A stretch of DNA of 64,000 bases from Allodiplogaster sudhausi (lineage: Eukaryota > Nematoda > Chromadorea > Rhabditida > Diplogasteridae), in contig CALZFC010000033.1 in NCBI GenBank assembly GCA_945643635.1, positions 905,001-969,000 on the forward strand. Direction: 5' to 3'. Positions 1-12,408 of this stretch are shown here, piece by piece (positions within the stretch are counted from its first letter, which is position 1; each line of letters opens with the position of its first letter). The position numbers and the translations under genes were made by a program. The notes beneath the pieces are model-generated. The model had not been told where the DNA came from. It ran no database searches and saw nothing but the letters and a program-made list of their open reading frames with translations.

Positions 1-179
1 GAATCGAAATCGAAATCAAGCACCTTCTCATGATTTCTCTGCTTCCCTCACTTTCTTCTATCATTATGCTCTCTCGTTATGCTGAATCCAAGTGCAGAAT
101 ACGCGTATGCAATGCCTGTTGGTGCTTTCTCTCTGTCCAATTTTTAAAGTCTATCTATTTCAATCTATCTCTCCTATTC

Positions 180-210
<31 letters not shown>

Positions 211-1908
211 CTAATTCCTTTTCTCATCTTCTCTTTCCCTCTTTTCCTTTTTTCCTTTCTCCCCTCTCCTCCCTCTCGTCACCACTCTCGCTTCTCTAAT
301 GCGCTTCTACTCAACAGACAACAGCGGTGACACCTGAGGCATTCTTTAGCTTACATTAGAAAAAAGGATTACGGTTGCGAGGACGAAGGAGATGATTTAT
401 CTCCTCGGTTGGCATGAGGTGTTGCCAGCAGCACATTTTCTGCACACCCTCCAGCGCTCCCACTTTCTATCCAATTCTTCTCACCCCTCTCCCTTGCCCC
501 TGATTCTCTGTCTCTTTCTCTCTTTCTCTATCTCCTTCCCTTTCTCTCTCGTCCCTCTAACCATGCCTGCCTCCTCAATCTCTCCGTCTGAAGCGGGTCT
601 AAGCAGGAGCTCAATCAGAAAGGCCTTGCTCCGCAGCAATCACTTTGACTGTCTTTCTGCTCGCTCTTGCTCTGTTTTCTATTCCGTTCTCTCTTTTTAA
701 GGATTTTTTTTAAATAATTATTTTCCCCTGACGATCACTGCTTCTCTTCTCTTTCGCTTTCCAGCTCCTCTTTTCTTTTTACCTGTAATTAGTTTACGTT
801 CTGCAAGCACCTTTTTGTGCTTAATTCTCACGGTTTCCTTACAATTTGTTTCGTATAGGAAAGATAGACGCAATTTCTAGTTCTACCACAGTTGTTCGAA
901 TTTTCTGCTTTTTCTTCTCTTTTCCTGCGATGGTGACATTAATATTATGTTTGAATTGAGGAAGGCTCACTGTCATCTCCCCTTTCCTGCCGTTTCCCTT
1001 TCTCGCTAACTTTTCCTATCACAACTCTCTCAACTGAAAATTGGCTTATCGCCTGCTTGCGCCGAATGACCTTCAGGTAGGCACATTTCTTCTATGCCTA
1101 ACATTATCCTCTCACTCTCTCGGTCTCTCTGTCTGACTTTCTCTTGCCCGTTCTTACTTTCTCTCTCTTTCTCTAGCTCTGCTCTACCTGACTTCCCATA
1201 TAGTCGTTTTCCTCTGCTCTTTATTCATTTCCTTTCGGTTTCTTAATTTGCCCCTTCAATTTTCTGTCGCCCTTCTCTCCACCAACAAAATCACTTCATT
1301 TCTGCCATTTCCGCCCCCAGCAATCGCTTTTTCCTTTAACTTCTCTCCCACATTATTTGCCCTTCCCTTACCATAATTCTCTCCTTTGCATTTTCGAGGG
1401 ATATTCTACTGTATAACGAAATCATTGGCACAAATCTCAGTGGTTTTTAATCTATTTTTTCCCAGAATCATAGCCGGTTGAATCAGCCGAAGATTCCTCA
1501 CTCTTGTTCCACACATTCTTCTTCCCCAATTCTGTCGCGACTTGACCCTCATCATCAATTGGAATAAGCCAGTTGATTTGTGAAAAACTGTGTTCTGTGT
1601 TGAACAGGAAATTAGCATGTAGAGGTGCATAGAGATGTGTTCGTTCTTGAGGAACTGTTTCGCTCCTGAGGGAAGACCATGAATACGAGAGACTGCTCTC
1701 TAGATACAATGACCTGGTTTGCCTCTTCCACTTACATCTTCACTTCCTTTCACTTTTCTCTTCTTTCTTTCTCTGCTCCTCCTCTCTTTATCTCTCATTT
1801 CTCTCTTTTCCTCTTCGCTTCTCTCTTCCCGTGAATTAAGAGGTTTGGCCATGCTAAGTGGTGCAGGAACGGCTGAGAGTGCTAATTCCGTCAAGGGTGG
1901 CTGGTGGA

Positions 1909-1992
<84 letters not shown>

Positions 1993-3307
1993 ATCCCGCC
2001 AGCTATTTAATCTTCGATCAATGTCGATTAATTCCATTCTTTTCGGACAACTCAAATACATTCAAGATTAATTTGTCGAAATGTAAACCCTATACATTCA
2101 TTTTATTTTTCGCGATATCACGGAGAGCGAGATTGGGGCCACGCCCTCTCACTCTCAGAATGTTTCTCCTTTTCTCTTTCCAATGCCAGTTGGTTTCTTC
2201 ATCTTCATTGCCTACAAATCATCTGTCACCATTACGTTGTCTCTCTTTCACCACACTTTCTGCTTTTGTTTTTGGTATTCTCTCCACTGTTCACCCCGCT
2301 CCATCTCTGTCGCTCTTCTCTGCTCGTTCATTTGTTTTCTGATGATTTTAGGCTGACTTTCCTCTACTCCGATACATTCTCCTTCTCTCTCCCTCTCTCA
2401 CTTCTCGCTCCCTCTCTTTCTATCTTTCCCACTCTCTCTCCTTTCTCTCTCCTTCTCTTTCTCTCTCTCTCTCTCTTTCTCTACTCAATTAGTCCATTCC
2501 TCATTGTCCGCATGTTTTCGTGATTGCGCAAGTCAAGTCATCTCTCTCCCCTGACAATGTTCCTCGGCTCTCTCATCTTCGAGAATGCATGCAGATTTCC
2601 ATGCATACGGAAAATAATATATTTTATTAATATGTCTTTATCCATGCGGGTATACGCTTCATTTTCATAATAGCTGTCGTTCCTTATTAGTTTCCTAAAC
2701 CCTCCCACGAAAGAGAGTCTCCCTGTAGTGGAATGGCTTTTCTCACTACCCAATCGCCTCTTTCAATGCTTTTTCAGCCGCTTTTCGATTCTAGGGCGTG
2801 GCATTCTCTCCTTGCAATGGCTCGTCTCATTTATCTTCTCTTTTCTTCGTTTCTACATTCCATTTCCACAATGCTTACTCCGTTCAGCTACGCGATGTTG
2901 TCGAGTACTTTCTGAGAGATGCGTCTGATGAGGTAGAAAGTTATTCAGCCAATCTCTCTTCCTCTCTCGCTCCCTTTCTCCATCTCTGTCTCTCTTCCCC
3001 TCTCGCTCCCTCTCTCTATCTGTCTCTCTTCCTCTCTCGCTTCCTCTTTCTGTCAGTCCTTCTTTCTGTCTTTTTCTCTTGTGCCAGAGGCCTCTCTTTG
3101 CTGATATTCTGATAATTGCATTGTTCTCTTCAACTGCTCAACTTCGCAATGAACCCTCCCACTCTTCTTGTTTCACTCAAGTTGTTGGGTGCTTTTTGAT
3201 AAGATGGGATTGTGCTTTTCAGGCTACTTTGCCGATTCTAACCTGCGACAACGAGTAGAATCGCTGTCGCAGTTTATTACTTCTTCTTCATTCTAAATCC
3301 TCTCTTC

Positions 3308-3349
<42 letters not shown>

Positions 3350-3360
3350 TCTCTGATTAG
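1..3360. other. Gene-poor polypyrimidine region
   Basis: No reading frame here looks like protein; the open frames are Ser/Leu/Phe runs produced by CT-rich DNA. It contains a CTTT tract near 180-215 and many interrupted CT tracts. A possible small exon could hide near 1,840-1,900, but nothing fixes it. Confidence 0.5.
1912..1989. repeat. Long perfect (CT)n microsatellite
   Basis: About 39 uninterrupted CT units, the longest pure tract noticed in the window. Shorter tracts of the same type lie at about 3311-3347, 8200-8236 and 11178-11214. Confidence 0.97.
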
Positions 3361-3399
3361 GCAATCGTGTTATCAGAGAGTGCCCCTAGGGCTGATCAG
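3361..3399 (+). CDS. Possible short exon
   Basis: A 39-bp phase-0 segment sits between an acceptor ending GATTAG and a possible donor GTCACC, and would read AIVLSESAPRADQ. Its composition resembles exons of the 7.5-26.5 kb locus, but no neighbouring exon could be linked to it. Chance cannot be excluded. The rest of 3.4-4.1 kb contains only CT-rich DNA and a TACATA repeat near 3760. Confidence 0.2.
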
Positions 3400-4149
3400 G
3401 TCACCGTGCCTGTCCGCGCGACTTCACCACTCCCTCGCCCTGACCGATTTCCCTGATCTCTCACCTCTTTTCTCTTTCTCTTTTTCTCTCACTCTTCTAT
3501 TATCTTGAAGGATTTCTATAGAGAACACATTACATCACAAAATGGAAACTCAATGTTTGTTGGACTCATTATGCCGTTTTGATACTCTTCCCGTTCTCTT
3601 TTTTGGTTATTCCGTCTTTAATTCTGTCTTCAAAGGATTGCCCTTAGTTTCCGCTTGACTTGTTATCGATAGCCCCCGCTGACCTATGTCCTTCGGGTAA
3701 ACGATCTCGATATTCTTTGCAAGTACATATGCAAGTATTTTTCGATTTTTCTCTTATACATACATACATATACATACATATTATGTTGTCGTGGTTATTT
3801 CATTCAGTTTCAATTCTCGCGTCTCCGGTTGGATGATTTATTCCCTTCATTATGCATGCCGCTAATGCATGTCAATGTTTACGTTTGGAGGGTATTTTAT
3901 TTTTCGACTAAACAAAAATTACTTTTTAATAGCTTTAAGTATCTGAAGTTGAATAAATCGGTGTGCACAATTTTACTTCGGAAAAAACAACTTATTTAAA
4001 TCGGTACTGATAGAAAGTTAGCCTTAATTGGATATCCTTTGGGATCTTGGATTCCGTGGGATTCTATCCCTACTGAATTTCCGTTGTTGTTGAGTCGCCT
4101 TTCACTTGTCGCGAAGAAAAAGAATGGAGAGATCCCTCGTGTTGTTCAG

Positions 4150-4487
4150 ACCGCTTCAAGAGCAGCCGCCTCCTCCCGCCTTTCTCTCCTCCCCTCATCG
4201 ACTCTTCGCCTCCTCCGCTTCCGCTCTCCGCTCCTCCGCCCCTCATCCACGTAGTCCCGCCTACTCCGGACAGCTCGCGGAAAGCCCCGCCTTCTCCTCG
4301 CTTCGTCCCAGACGAAGCTCCGCCCATCGAAGAAGCTCCTCCCTCGCAGATCTTCTGGTCTACAATGACAACGAGACTCGACTCGTCGACGACCATTAAG
4401 TCATGGGCGTCTGAGCCACGCAAAGAAGTGATTGGAAATCCTCCGCGGCCGGTTAATCACTCATTTCTTTGCAAGGACAACTGTTGA
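4150..4487 (+). CDS. Orphan proline-rich exon, no start codon
   Basis: After an acceptor ending GTTCAG at 4149, the frame starting with two split bases reads a coherent Pro/Ser-rich protein: DRFKSSRLLPPFSPPLIDSS, then PPPLPLSAPPPLI, APPIEEAPPSQIF and STTIKSWASEPRKE. It may end at a donor after 4427 (GAA|GTGATT) or run to a stop at 4485-4487. There is no ATG, so it should be an internal or terminal exon. The other two plus frames are also open through this stretch, but they give featureless Ser/Arg/Leu runs. Composition matches the proline-rich exons at 14.3, 22.9 and 27-30 kb. It may be an upstream exon of the 7.5-26.5 kb locus; no linking exon was found. Confidence 0.45.
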
Positions 4488-5273
4488 GAGCAAATCTATT
4501 TCATTGGGCAGGCAGGGCTGACAAACACACAAACTCTCCATTTAAGCTATTTAGAAGTGAAATGCGGATGTATCCCTCCCTAAAATGAAAAAAAATGCTA
4601 CTTTCAAGCTTACCATTTGGATGAATTGAAATGACAGGCTATTTACCAGTTCCTTGCATCATTCTGACTCTTCCACCTTTTCCTCCCTTCTCATTTAACA
4701 AACTTCAGCGTGCTCTAACTTGTCTTAGTTGACCTTGATACCCCTTCTCTCTGCTTTTCATCTCTCTCTTCATCACTCTCATACACTTTAGACTTCCAGC
4801 TTTCTTTGGAAGGAAAAGAGTTGAGAGCAATTCTATCGTGTTGGCCAGCGTCTGCAGCTTCTCCCAGCGGCAAGAAGCTGCAGTCTGCTGTTCCCAGTTT
4901 CTTATCCCTTGTCTTCGAAACAGAGTGCTAGATCTTGCGCACTCGTCTTCTGCAACAGCCTTGGCTTCTCTCCGATCTCCTTCTCAATCCTGTTGGGATG
5001 CTTCTTTTCATCTGTTTCTGTCGGTTTTCTTCCATTTGAATGACCTGGATTTCTGACTGATCCTCGTGTCTTCGTTTTTTCGTGAGAAAAATGTGTCGCT
5101 TGCAAATTCTCGTTATCATTTCGACTTTCCCTAGCTCCACCCACAGTTCTTAGTCCAATTTGCTCTCTTCGATTCATCTATTCCTCCCTCCGTCTCCTCT
5201 CGTTACTCCCTTGTAGTCAGTACCTTCCTTCCTTCTTCGTCACCTCCACCCTGGGTGGAGTAACCGGTCCTCT
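4488..5273. other. No gene seen
   Basis: CT-rich DNA without a convincing exon on either strand. Confidence 0.5.
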
Positions 5274-5280
5274 CTACTTT

Positions 5281-5765
5281 TCTTCTGTCTCTCCTCTTCC
5301 GCACTCTCTCGCTCCTTCGCCTTCTCTCTGTCTCTCCTCTTCCGCACTCTCTCGCTCCTTCGCCTTCTCTCTGTCTCTCCTCTTCCGCACTCTCTCGCTC
5401 CTTCGCCTTCTCTCTGTCTCTGCTCTTCCGCACTCTCTCGCTCCTTCGTCTTCTCTCTGTCTCTCTTCTTCTGTCTCTCCTCTTCCGCACTCTCTCGCTC
5501 CTTCGCCTTCTCTCTGTCTCTGCTCTTCCGCACTCTCTCGCTCCTTCGTCTTCTCTCTGTCTCTCTTCTTCTGTCTCTCCTCTTCCGCACTCTCTCGCTC
5601 CTTCGCCTTCTCTCTGTCTCTGCTCTTCCGCACTCTCTCGCTCCTTCGTCTTCTCACTGTCTCTCTTCTTCTGTCTCTCCTCTTCCGCACTCTCTCGCTC
5701 CTTCGTCTTCTCTCTGTCTCTCCTCTTCTGCACTCTCTCGCTCCTTCACCTTCTCTCTGTCTCTC
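5281..5765. repeat. Pyrimidine minisatellite with 100-bp higher-order unit
   Basis: Tandem copies of a 43-bp pyrimidine-rich unit carrying CTCTTCCGCACTCTCTCGCT. The same GCAC landmark recurs at 5301, 5344, 5387, 5430, 5487, 5530, 5587, 5630 and 5687, and again in diverged form at 5730. Spacings are 43 bp at first and then alternate 57/43, making three exact 100-bp higher-order units from 5430 to 5730. The 57-bp unit has an extra 14 bp. All three minus frames are open through it because the unit lacks stops, giving Arg/Glu-rich shadow proteins. I read it as non-coding. Confidence 0.93.
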
Positions 5766-5769
5766 GTAA

Positions 5770-7468
5770 ATACTCACGCCAATCTTTCTACCACCATCGC
5801 ACCCTCGAAAGTGCACATTATTGGAGCGAGGACACTGAAAAAAGAGACCGTTGCTTGGGGGGAAGAGAAAGACAGAAAGGAGGAAGAATAAAAGGAAACA
5901 AAGAGAAGAAAGTAGAGAATGAAATTGGAATAGAGTTGGCCTGCTGAGCATTCATCCACGGCTTTTTTTGGTCAACGAACTGCTACAGTAAACAGTGGGA
6001 GCATAAATTTTTTTTCTACATATGTACATACATACATATCTAGTGTTAACGAAACAAATGGGCCTTGAAATGGAAAGGATTGCCACCTTTATCAGGTCGA
6101 GTCATCTCATCCCAGACTAGTCCAACTTCTCTCTCTCCCTCTCTCTCTCTCTGTCTCTCTCTCACTCTCTCTCAAGATCTCTCTTCTCGTTCTCCTCTAT
6201 TTCATATATACTCCCTCATCTCTCAGCCCAGCACGTTCAATGTTGTTAGTCATTCCGGCCAGACGGCACCTGTACCTTCGGCAGCCGACAGTCAATCAGG
6301 GAGGGGAATTAGAGAGAGGGAGGGGGAGAGAGAGAGAGGGAGAGAGTGGAAGAGAGAGGGAGAAAGTGGAAGAGAGAGAGAGAGAGAGAGAGAGCGAGAG
6401 TGGAAGGCAAAGAGGGATACACAGATGCAGAGACGTTGATGATAGATAGAGAGTGGGAAAATGCATAACCCGAAGCATGATTCCACCAGTTCATACGGAA
6501 CTCACTAGTGAATCATTCACGGCCCCCTTCCTAGTTCCGTTACTTATGCTGCCATTAAAAGTAGCAAAAACTTTGCAAGCTATTTTATTTATGCATATTT
6601 TTTATCTAGGAACAATTACAACTTTTGATGATAATTTTTAAAGCAAGCATAAATTTTAAAAAAAAACATCTTTACTTTCTCGGCTCTTCCTTAATAGCAT
6701 GGAATCTCTCCTCTTCTCCCTGCCTTCGTTCCTATCTCCATATCTTTCTCTCGAGTCGTAGGGCGTGGTCGAATTCTCTGCTCTTCTTCTTCTAATCACA
6801 GAACGTATTCGTGGCGCTGAGTTATCATCTAGAAAAGCGATCCGATTTGAAGCATCTTTAATTAGTTTTTTTTTCTCTGCTAATTCAGCTTTCGAATTAG
6901 TACACTAAACCAATTCTTAGCAAGCTGAGCAGAGAGAAGAGAAGTAAATACGCGATTGAAAGAATAATAATGAGAAAAAAAAGATTTGGAGACTCTTGGT
7001 TTGAGGTTGGCCATCAATGGATCTGCAGATGGATGATGAATGGGAGGAATGCTTAGCCTTCCCTCTCACGGCCACTCTTTCGCCCTTGCCACTTTGCATG
7101 ATTGGCCAGGCGCTCCATTTAATTCTGCAATCCATTTTTGGAGATTTTAAGATTGATGAAATATAATCTCATCCGTATGCTTCGTGTGCCTGTCAACATT
7201 CACGCGATTGGTGCATGGCCAGAGATGTCCAGATACGACTTTTGTGCATAGGCTTCCTTTCCTCCTCAGCGTGCTTTTTAAAGCCATATTCAATGTGTAC
7301 TGAAAAACGGAACTAAATTGGACCCATCATGTATTCCAAATCATTTATTCTTTAATTTTTTTATGTGCATTGCTGTGAATGAGGGATCTCCGTCGCTTGT
7401 TTCACTTTTCGTACTTTTTACTTGTTGGATTAAGCGGAGGGAAATCCGAGGAATGTTCATCCCCTAAA
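5770..7468. other. No gene seen
   Basis: Contains a GA-rich tract (about 6305-6405) that mirrors CT tracts just before it, and AT-rich DNA. A weak exon-like stretch at 6228-6300 lacks a usable donor. Confidence 0.5.
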
Positions 7469-8198
7469 ATGTCATTGGTCATCGAAGATTCTACAAAGCC
7501 CCAGCGCTTTTCCACTCCTTTCCAGGAGAAACTTCGTGTGTTTGTCAGTGTTTGCCCCCATCAAAACATATTTAATTCCTTTAAAAGAATATTAAGAACT
7601 TCTTTTCTGATTTCTGACCTTTGAAGGAGGACAGACCAAGCACCATCGAAGGAGAAGCTCGCAAGGCTACAGTCCGAGGAATCACCCCCAACTACAAGTT
7701 GGGAGAGGGTCGACCAGTCAGTCAAGATGATGGATTCAGACAGAAAGAATACTTCATCATTCTAGAACTACGACCTGAATCTCGGCTCGAGTGGACACAT
7801 TCCCACTGCTTCTGGAGACTTCAAAGTCAGCCAGGCATTCGAGAACTATCGACAGACAATCATCGACCCCAAGGTGCTTTCCTCTCCAATGCCTCCTTCA
7901 TCATTCTATGCCTTCATAATGATGTGTTAATATATTTGAACAGCTATTTCAAAACAGAATACTCTGTTGGCATATAATTTAGAGTGATAACAATTGGGAA
8001 GACCTCTCAGGTCCGTTCCAATGCGAATCTCCCTTCGATGACCGTGCCCGAGCCGAAGATCCCCGCTGGAGACTTCCCCTCCGAGCACTCGCGACGCAGC
8101 CAAGTCAAGCTCGTCCCTCTCGAGCATCGCCGTTACCGTGTATGCTCCTCTCATTCTCTTCTCTCTTCTTCTCCCGTCTCTCTCTCAATCTCTTTCCC

Positions 8199-8245
<47 letters not shown>

Positions 8246-9533
8246 CCTTGTTTCTCTTTGCTCAGAGTGTTGAAACGAAGCCGATCACGACATCTGAGTA
8301 CCTGACGAAGTCGGTGGACAGACACCGCGAGCTCGAGGCTTCTCGCCTCCGTGACTACCTGAAGGCAAAGGAGGGAGATGCCAATCAGCCGTGGAACAAA
8401 CCAGGATGGCCCGGACCGAAGGTTCATTTTTATTTTTATTTTTTACTTTTGTAGTTTGATTTACTTAATTATTATCGCTAGATGGGCCCATTCATCCAAA
8501 ACTCATAATACGATATTCCTATTCATATAGTACGGTGGTTTGACACTTGCTAGATTGGCGGTTCTCACATTTCGTATTATGTTGAGTGGAAATACGATAG
8601 AGAAACGGAGAAAAAAGGAAATAGAATTTCTCGCGTATTTTGCGTCTCTTGATTTTGTTTTCACTGATGCCACCCTAACAATTAAACAAAAATATCTTCC
8701 GTCTACATTGATCTTCTTTGTAACAAAAACGTTTGCATGCTTGAAATGCCAATGAATTCAGCCAAACGACGACGAGAAGATGAGAGAATTGGAGCACATG
8801 CGAAAGGTTTCCTGCAGTTTCTTTCTATTCTCTTTTTATCATTATGTCAAATTAAGTGTCTTTATATACAACATTGACGCCTGTTAATCATGAATGTCCT
8901 TGCATTTCAGAGCATCGAACGCCTCGAGCGAGTCAGTTCTACTGCTTCTTTTATCAATTTCTCCCACTAATGGGTGTTGTGCTGCGTGGTGTCCTCCCTA
9001 TTGCAAATTTAACATGAAACCCTTGACCTAAATATAAAAATGAAAAGAGAGCTTGGATAACTGGCTGGGAAGGCGGGGCATGGGCTGTGAGTGTGCCTTC
9101 TGCCTTCCCACGGGGGACACCCTTGGTGGTGGTGCTGGCAACCTGGCCAGAGCTTCTTCCTCTGCTGGCTTCCCTGCCTTCTCCTCTCCACTCCTCCGCT
9201 TCTCGCTCTGTCAATCGCTGGTCGTGTGAATCTTCTCCTGGTTAGGCTTCTCTGGATCTCTTCCTCCCTAAGATTGGCATCTAATTTTCTTCCGATGATT
9301 AAACCGATTCCTATCACCTTATCTACATATTCACCGTACTCCTTATGACTTGACTGCAGAAACTCAGACCTTCTGAGTCGCTTCGCAATCTGCAGTCTCC
9401 GGAACAATTCGCAGAGGAAAATCCGGTTAGAGATGTACACTTTCATGACAGGCGCGAGTATATGAAGAAGACTCTGAATTCAGGATCAGGAATCGGGAGA
9501 CCCCGGCTGGAGAATACGCGTCAGGACAAATAA
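7469..9533 (+). CDS. Unrecognised 263-aa protein, 8 exons
   Basis: Exons 7469-7537, 7627-7716, 7766-7873, 8011-8139, 8266-8421, 8762-8806, 8911-8931 and 9360-9533; every junction is phase 0. It starts MSLVIEDSTKPQRF and ends NTRQDK-stop. Features are charged and low in hydrophobicity: FKVSQAFENYRQTIIDPK, SVDRHRELEASRLRDYLKAK and a PWNKPGWPGPK motif. There is no signal peptide, membrane segment or known domain, and I do not recognise the family. It lies upstream, same strand, of three similar units. Because exons 1-7 are all phase 0, they could splice onward, so this may be one short isoform of a larger gene. The second donor is GTCAGT and the exon-2 acceptor ends GAAG, both weak. The exon at 8911-8931 is only 21 bp. 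Confidence 0.65.
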
Positions 9534-9802
9534 GTTCCTTCCTTCTACTTTTTGTGATACTCTCCAAAGCTTTCCTCAAAATGGAAAAGGAAATTTTTAA
9601 GGCTGTTAATATTGACAATCGTTGGAAGGGCGAGAGAGACTGAGCGAGAGAGAGAGAAAGCGAGAGAGATGGAAGGGAGAGAGAGATAGAGAGAGAGAGA
9701 GATGGAAGGGAGAGAGAGACAGAGAGAGAGTGATGGAAGTAAAAGGCAGAGAAAGATAGAAAGATATAAGAGAGAGACATGAAATAGATTGATGTTCTAC
9801 AG

Positions 9803-9890
9803 CTATCTGCACAACGTCTCGCTCACTCGCCATCGTTCTCTGGAGACTCTGAGGTCGCCTTCTCCCCAGCCGCTGAGAATTTTTGAGCCG
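9803..9890 (+). CDS. Candidate exon of the 7.5-26.5 kb locus
   Basis: Acceptor ending TTCTACAG, then one split base and 29 codons reading YLHNVSLTRHRSLETLRSPS... to a good donor GTAAGA. It needs a phase-2 donor upstream, which I could not locate, so its place in the transcript is open. Confidence 0.4.
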
Positions 9891-10381
9891 GTAAGAACTG
9901 CCAGATCGACCTCGCTCTACTAAAAAAGTGAATTGCATGCAATATTTCCTTCTGCAATTCAATAGACGATAAAGGCATCTGGTTGAGAACAACTGAAAGA
10001 GATCAAGCTTAAGCTCCGTTGCATACTCTCTCTCCCTTTCTCTTTCTCGCTCTCTTTATTTCTCTTGTTGTCTCTCGCCCCCCCCTCACTCTCTCTTACT
10101 TTCTATCCCTTCTTATGTCTACAGCGTTTGCACCGTCTATACTCCAACCTCCTCACTAGTGGCTGTGAATGTCAGCTCGGGCTATATTTACACGCATGCA
10201 CCGCTAAATCTGTATGCGCACAGTGGCAGAAAAAGAGAGTGGGGGTGGGTAAGAGAAAGAAAGAGAGAAATAAAGGCGGAGAGGGAGAGAGGGAGAAGAG
10301 GCAGGGAGAGAGGGAGAGAGAAAGAAAGAAATAAAGACGAAGGGAGAGAGAGAGGGAGAAGAGGTAGAGAGATAAAAATAG

Positions 10382-10479
10382 AAGTAGCGAGAAGAGAGGA
10401 ACACATGATGGCGGGAAACGGACGAAGGGAATTGAATCCGATCAGCCAGCTGAGACTGTTGGAGAGGAGGGAGCAAAAG
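10382..10479 (+). CDS. Candidate exon of the 7.5-26.5 kb locus
   Basis: Acceptor ending AAATAG, then a charged helical stretch with MMAGNGRRELNPISQLRL and LERREQK before a donor GTGGGC, ending phase 0. It is flanked by GA-rich DNA that gives open frames by itself, but this segment is not repetitive. Confidence 0.35.
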
Positions 10480-11172
10480 GTGGGCATCGGATTATTCGCA
10501 TAAGAAAAGGGAGGTAGAGCAGAGAGGGAGAGAGAGAGACCGAGAGTGAGAGAGAGAGAGAGAAAGAAGGGAGTAGTGAGAGAGAGGGAGTTCAGAGAGT
10601 GCATGAGAAGCTGAAGCTATAGATACAAGGCTCCTAATCGACTTGGGACGAAAATGGTGAAGACGTTGCTTTAGTGAGAAGTTGTCAGAGTGCGCTGCCG
10701 ATTTTTTCCCCACTTTTCTCTACTATTTTTTTCATTTTCCACCTCCCATTCCTCTGCTACCCTCCTCTAACTTCTTCGTTCCCTCATTTCTTTCTCTCAT
10801 TCTCTGTCTGATCTCTCCCCTCCTCTTCTTCTACATGACTTCCGTTCTCTAGTATTTCTCCAGAAAATCATCAGCATGTTTTCCTTGGATCTCCTGCTGA
10901 TCCACGGTCGAGAAGTAGAGATATTGGTAATTTAAAGGATTTCGTTGATGTTTAGAATTAGTAAAAAAAAATATGGTCTCGTGTGCGAATTTTTTTTGTC
11001 GTTCACCGTCCAATTACGCTTGCGCTTACTATTCAAAAAAAAAAATAGAAACTGTATTATCTTACATTTGTTGCTTATTCTATTTTCGTTAGGTTCCCCC
11101 CAGTTTTGGAAATATCATCCTCTCTTTTGTTGAATATCTCTCCCTCTCTTGCCCTGCATGTCTATCTTTCTC

Positions 11173-11215
<43 letters not shown>

Positions 11216-11293
11216 ATCTCACTCCCTCTCTAAGTCTACATCTCTCTCCTCTGTCTCTCTCTCTTCTCTCTCTCTCTATTTCTCTCTCTCTAG

Positions 11294-11362
11294 CCCTCGT
11301 CGAGTGTCCGTTCCTCGCCGCTGCCGCGTGGGTCGCGGAAGCCGCCAGCGGCAGTGCCTGGA
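11294..11362 (+). CDS. Candidate exon of the 7.5-26.5 kb locus
   Basis: 69 bp between a CT-rich acceptor ending CTAG and a consensus donor GTGAGT, phase 0 at both ends, reading PSSSVRSSPLPRGSRKPPAA plus three residues. Basic and proline-rich like its neighbours. Confidence 0.4.
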
Positions 11363-12306
11363 GTGAGTCTGCAGCCGTCTCCTGAGCGTCCGCCGAGTCA
11401 CGAAGAATTCACCGTTCGCTTAGTCAGATCTTTTTTATTGGTTAACTAAACAATCTCTTCATGGAGATCTTTTTTTTTACATCGCGAGAAACTCGTCCAG
11501 GCCTTCGGAAAATGTATGGAAAAAGCTACAGCAGCAAATAATTTGTTTTAATAGAAGGAGAAGATTTTTTCATCCGCACCCAGTTTTCATAATGTGGAAC
11601 AGTAAACAGGAAAGAAAAAAAGGAGTGAGAAGCATAGGAAGAGCGAGAGAGTCTTTTGTAGAGATGGACATCAGAAGACCAGAAAAAGGATTTGGGAAAG
11701 AAAGAGCTGCCGCGCTCTGCTTCGGACGTAAGAGAGTGGACAGACGAAGAGAGTCTTGATCTGTCTGCACTCTCCTTTCCTCTCTTATCTCTATGTCTCT
11801 GCCTTCTCAACTTCATTATCATCCCAATCTTTTCGAACAAAAGCACCTTGTGCTTGCTAATTCTCTATTTCTGTCACTCCCTTTTTCACTCTCTTGTTTT
11901 CTTTGTACATTAGCTGTCTCACTCTCTCTTTCTCTCGCTCTCTCACTTTCGCATGCTGTCATTCTTTCGCTCTCTCCCTCTCTCATACTCTCTCGTCTTC
12001 CCTCTGAAGCCATCCCTGTTAGTTGAAGAGAAGAAGCTCGCGCACTCCATTTCTGGATGGAACGAACCTCCTCGTCGCCTCTCTAGGAAATGATAATTTG
12101 ATTGCAAAGGATGCCCACATTTATTTTCTTTCATCTTTCATTCTTTGACGAGATCCGCTGAGCTTACCTCTCGAGTCACAGTACTGTTTGTTTTCCGGGT
12201 CGAGAAAGCAAGTATAGACAGGCAGAGAAAGATAGAAAGAGAAGAGGAGAGAGTGAGAGAAACAGAAAGATATTAAGAAAGAGAGCGAGAGCGAGAAAGC
12301 GTAAAG

Positions 12307-12348
<42 letters not shown>

Positions 12349-12408
12349 GGTTCTCGAGAGCACGATGGATCTCCTGTAGCTGTCGTACGCGTGTAAACCC
12401 TGCTTGAG

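Noticed and set aside
5203..5951. Long Arg/Glu-rich open frames on the minus strand (176-225 aa)
   Set aside because: They follow the minisatellite; the three minus frames are all open for the same reason, and repeat units of 43 and 100 bp shift frame.
10188..10604. Serine/leucine-rich minus-strand frames over GA tracts
   Set aside because: They are a translation of microsatellite DNA.
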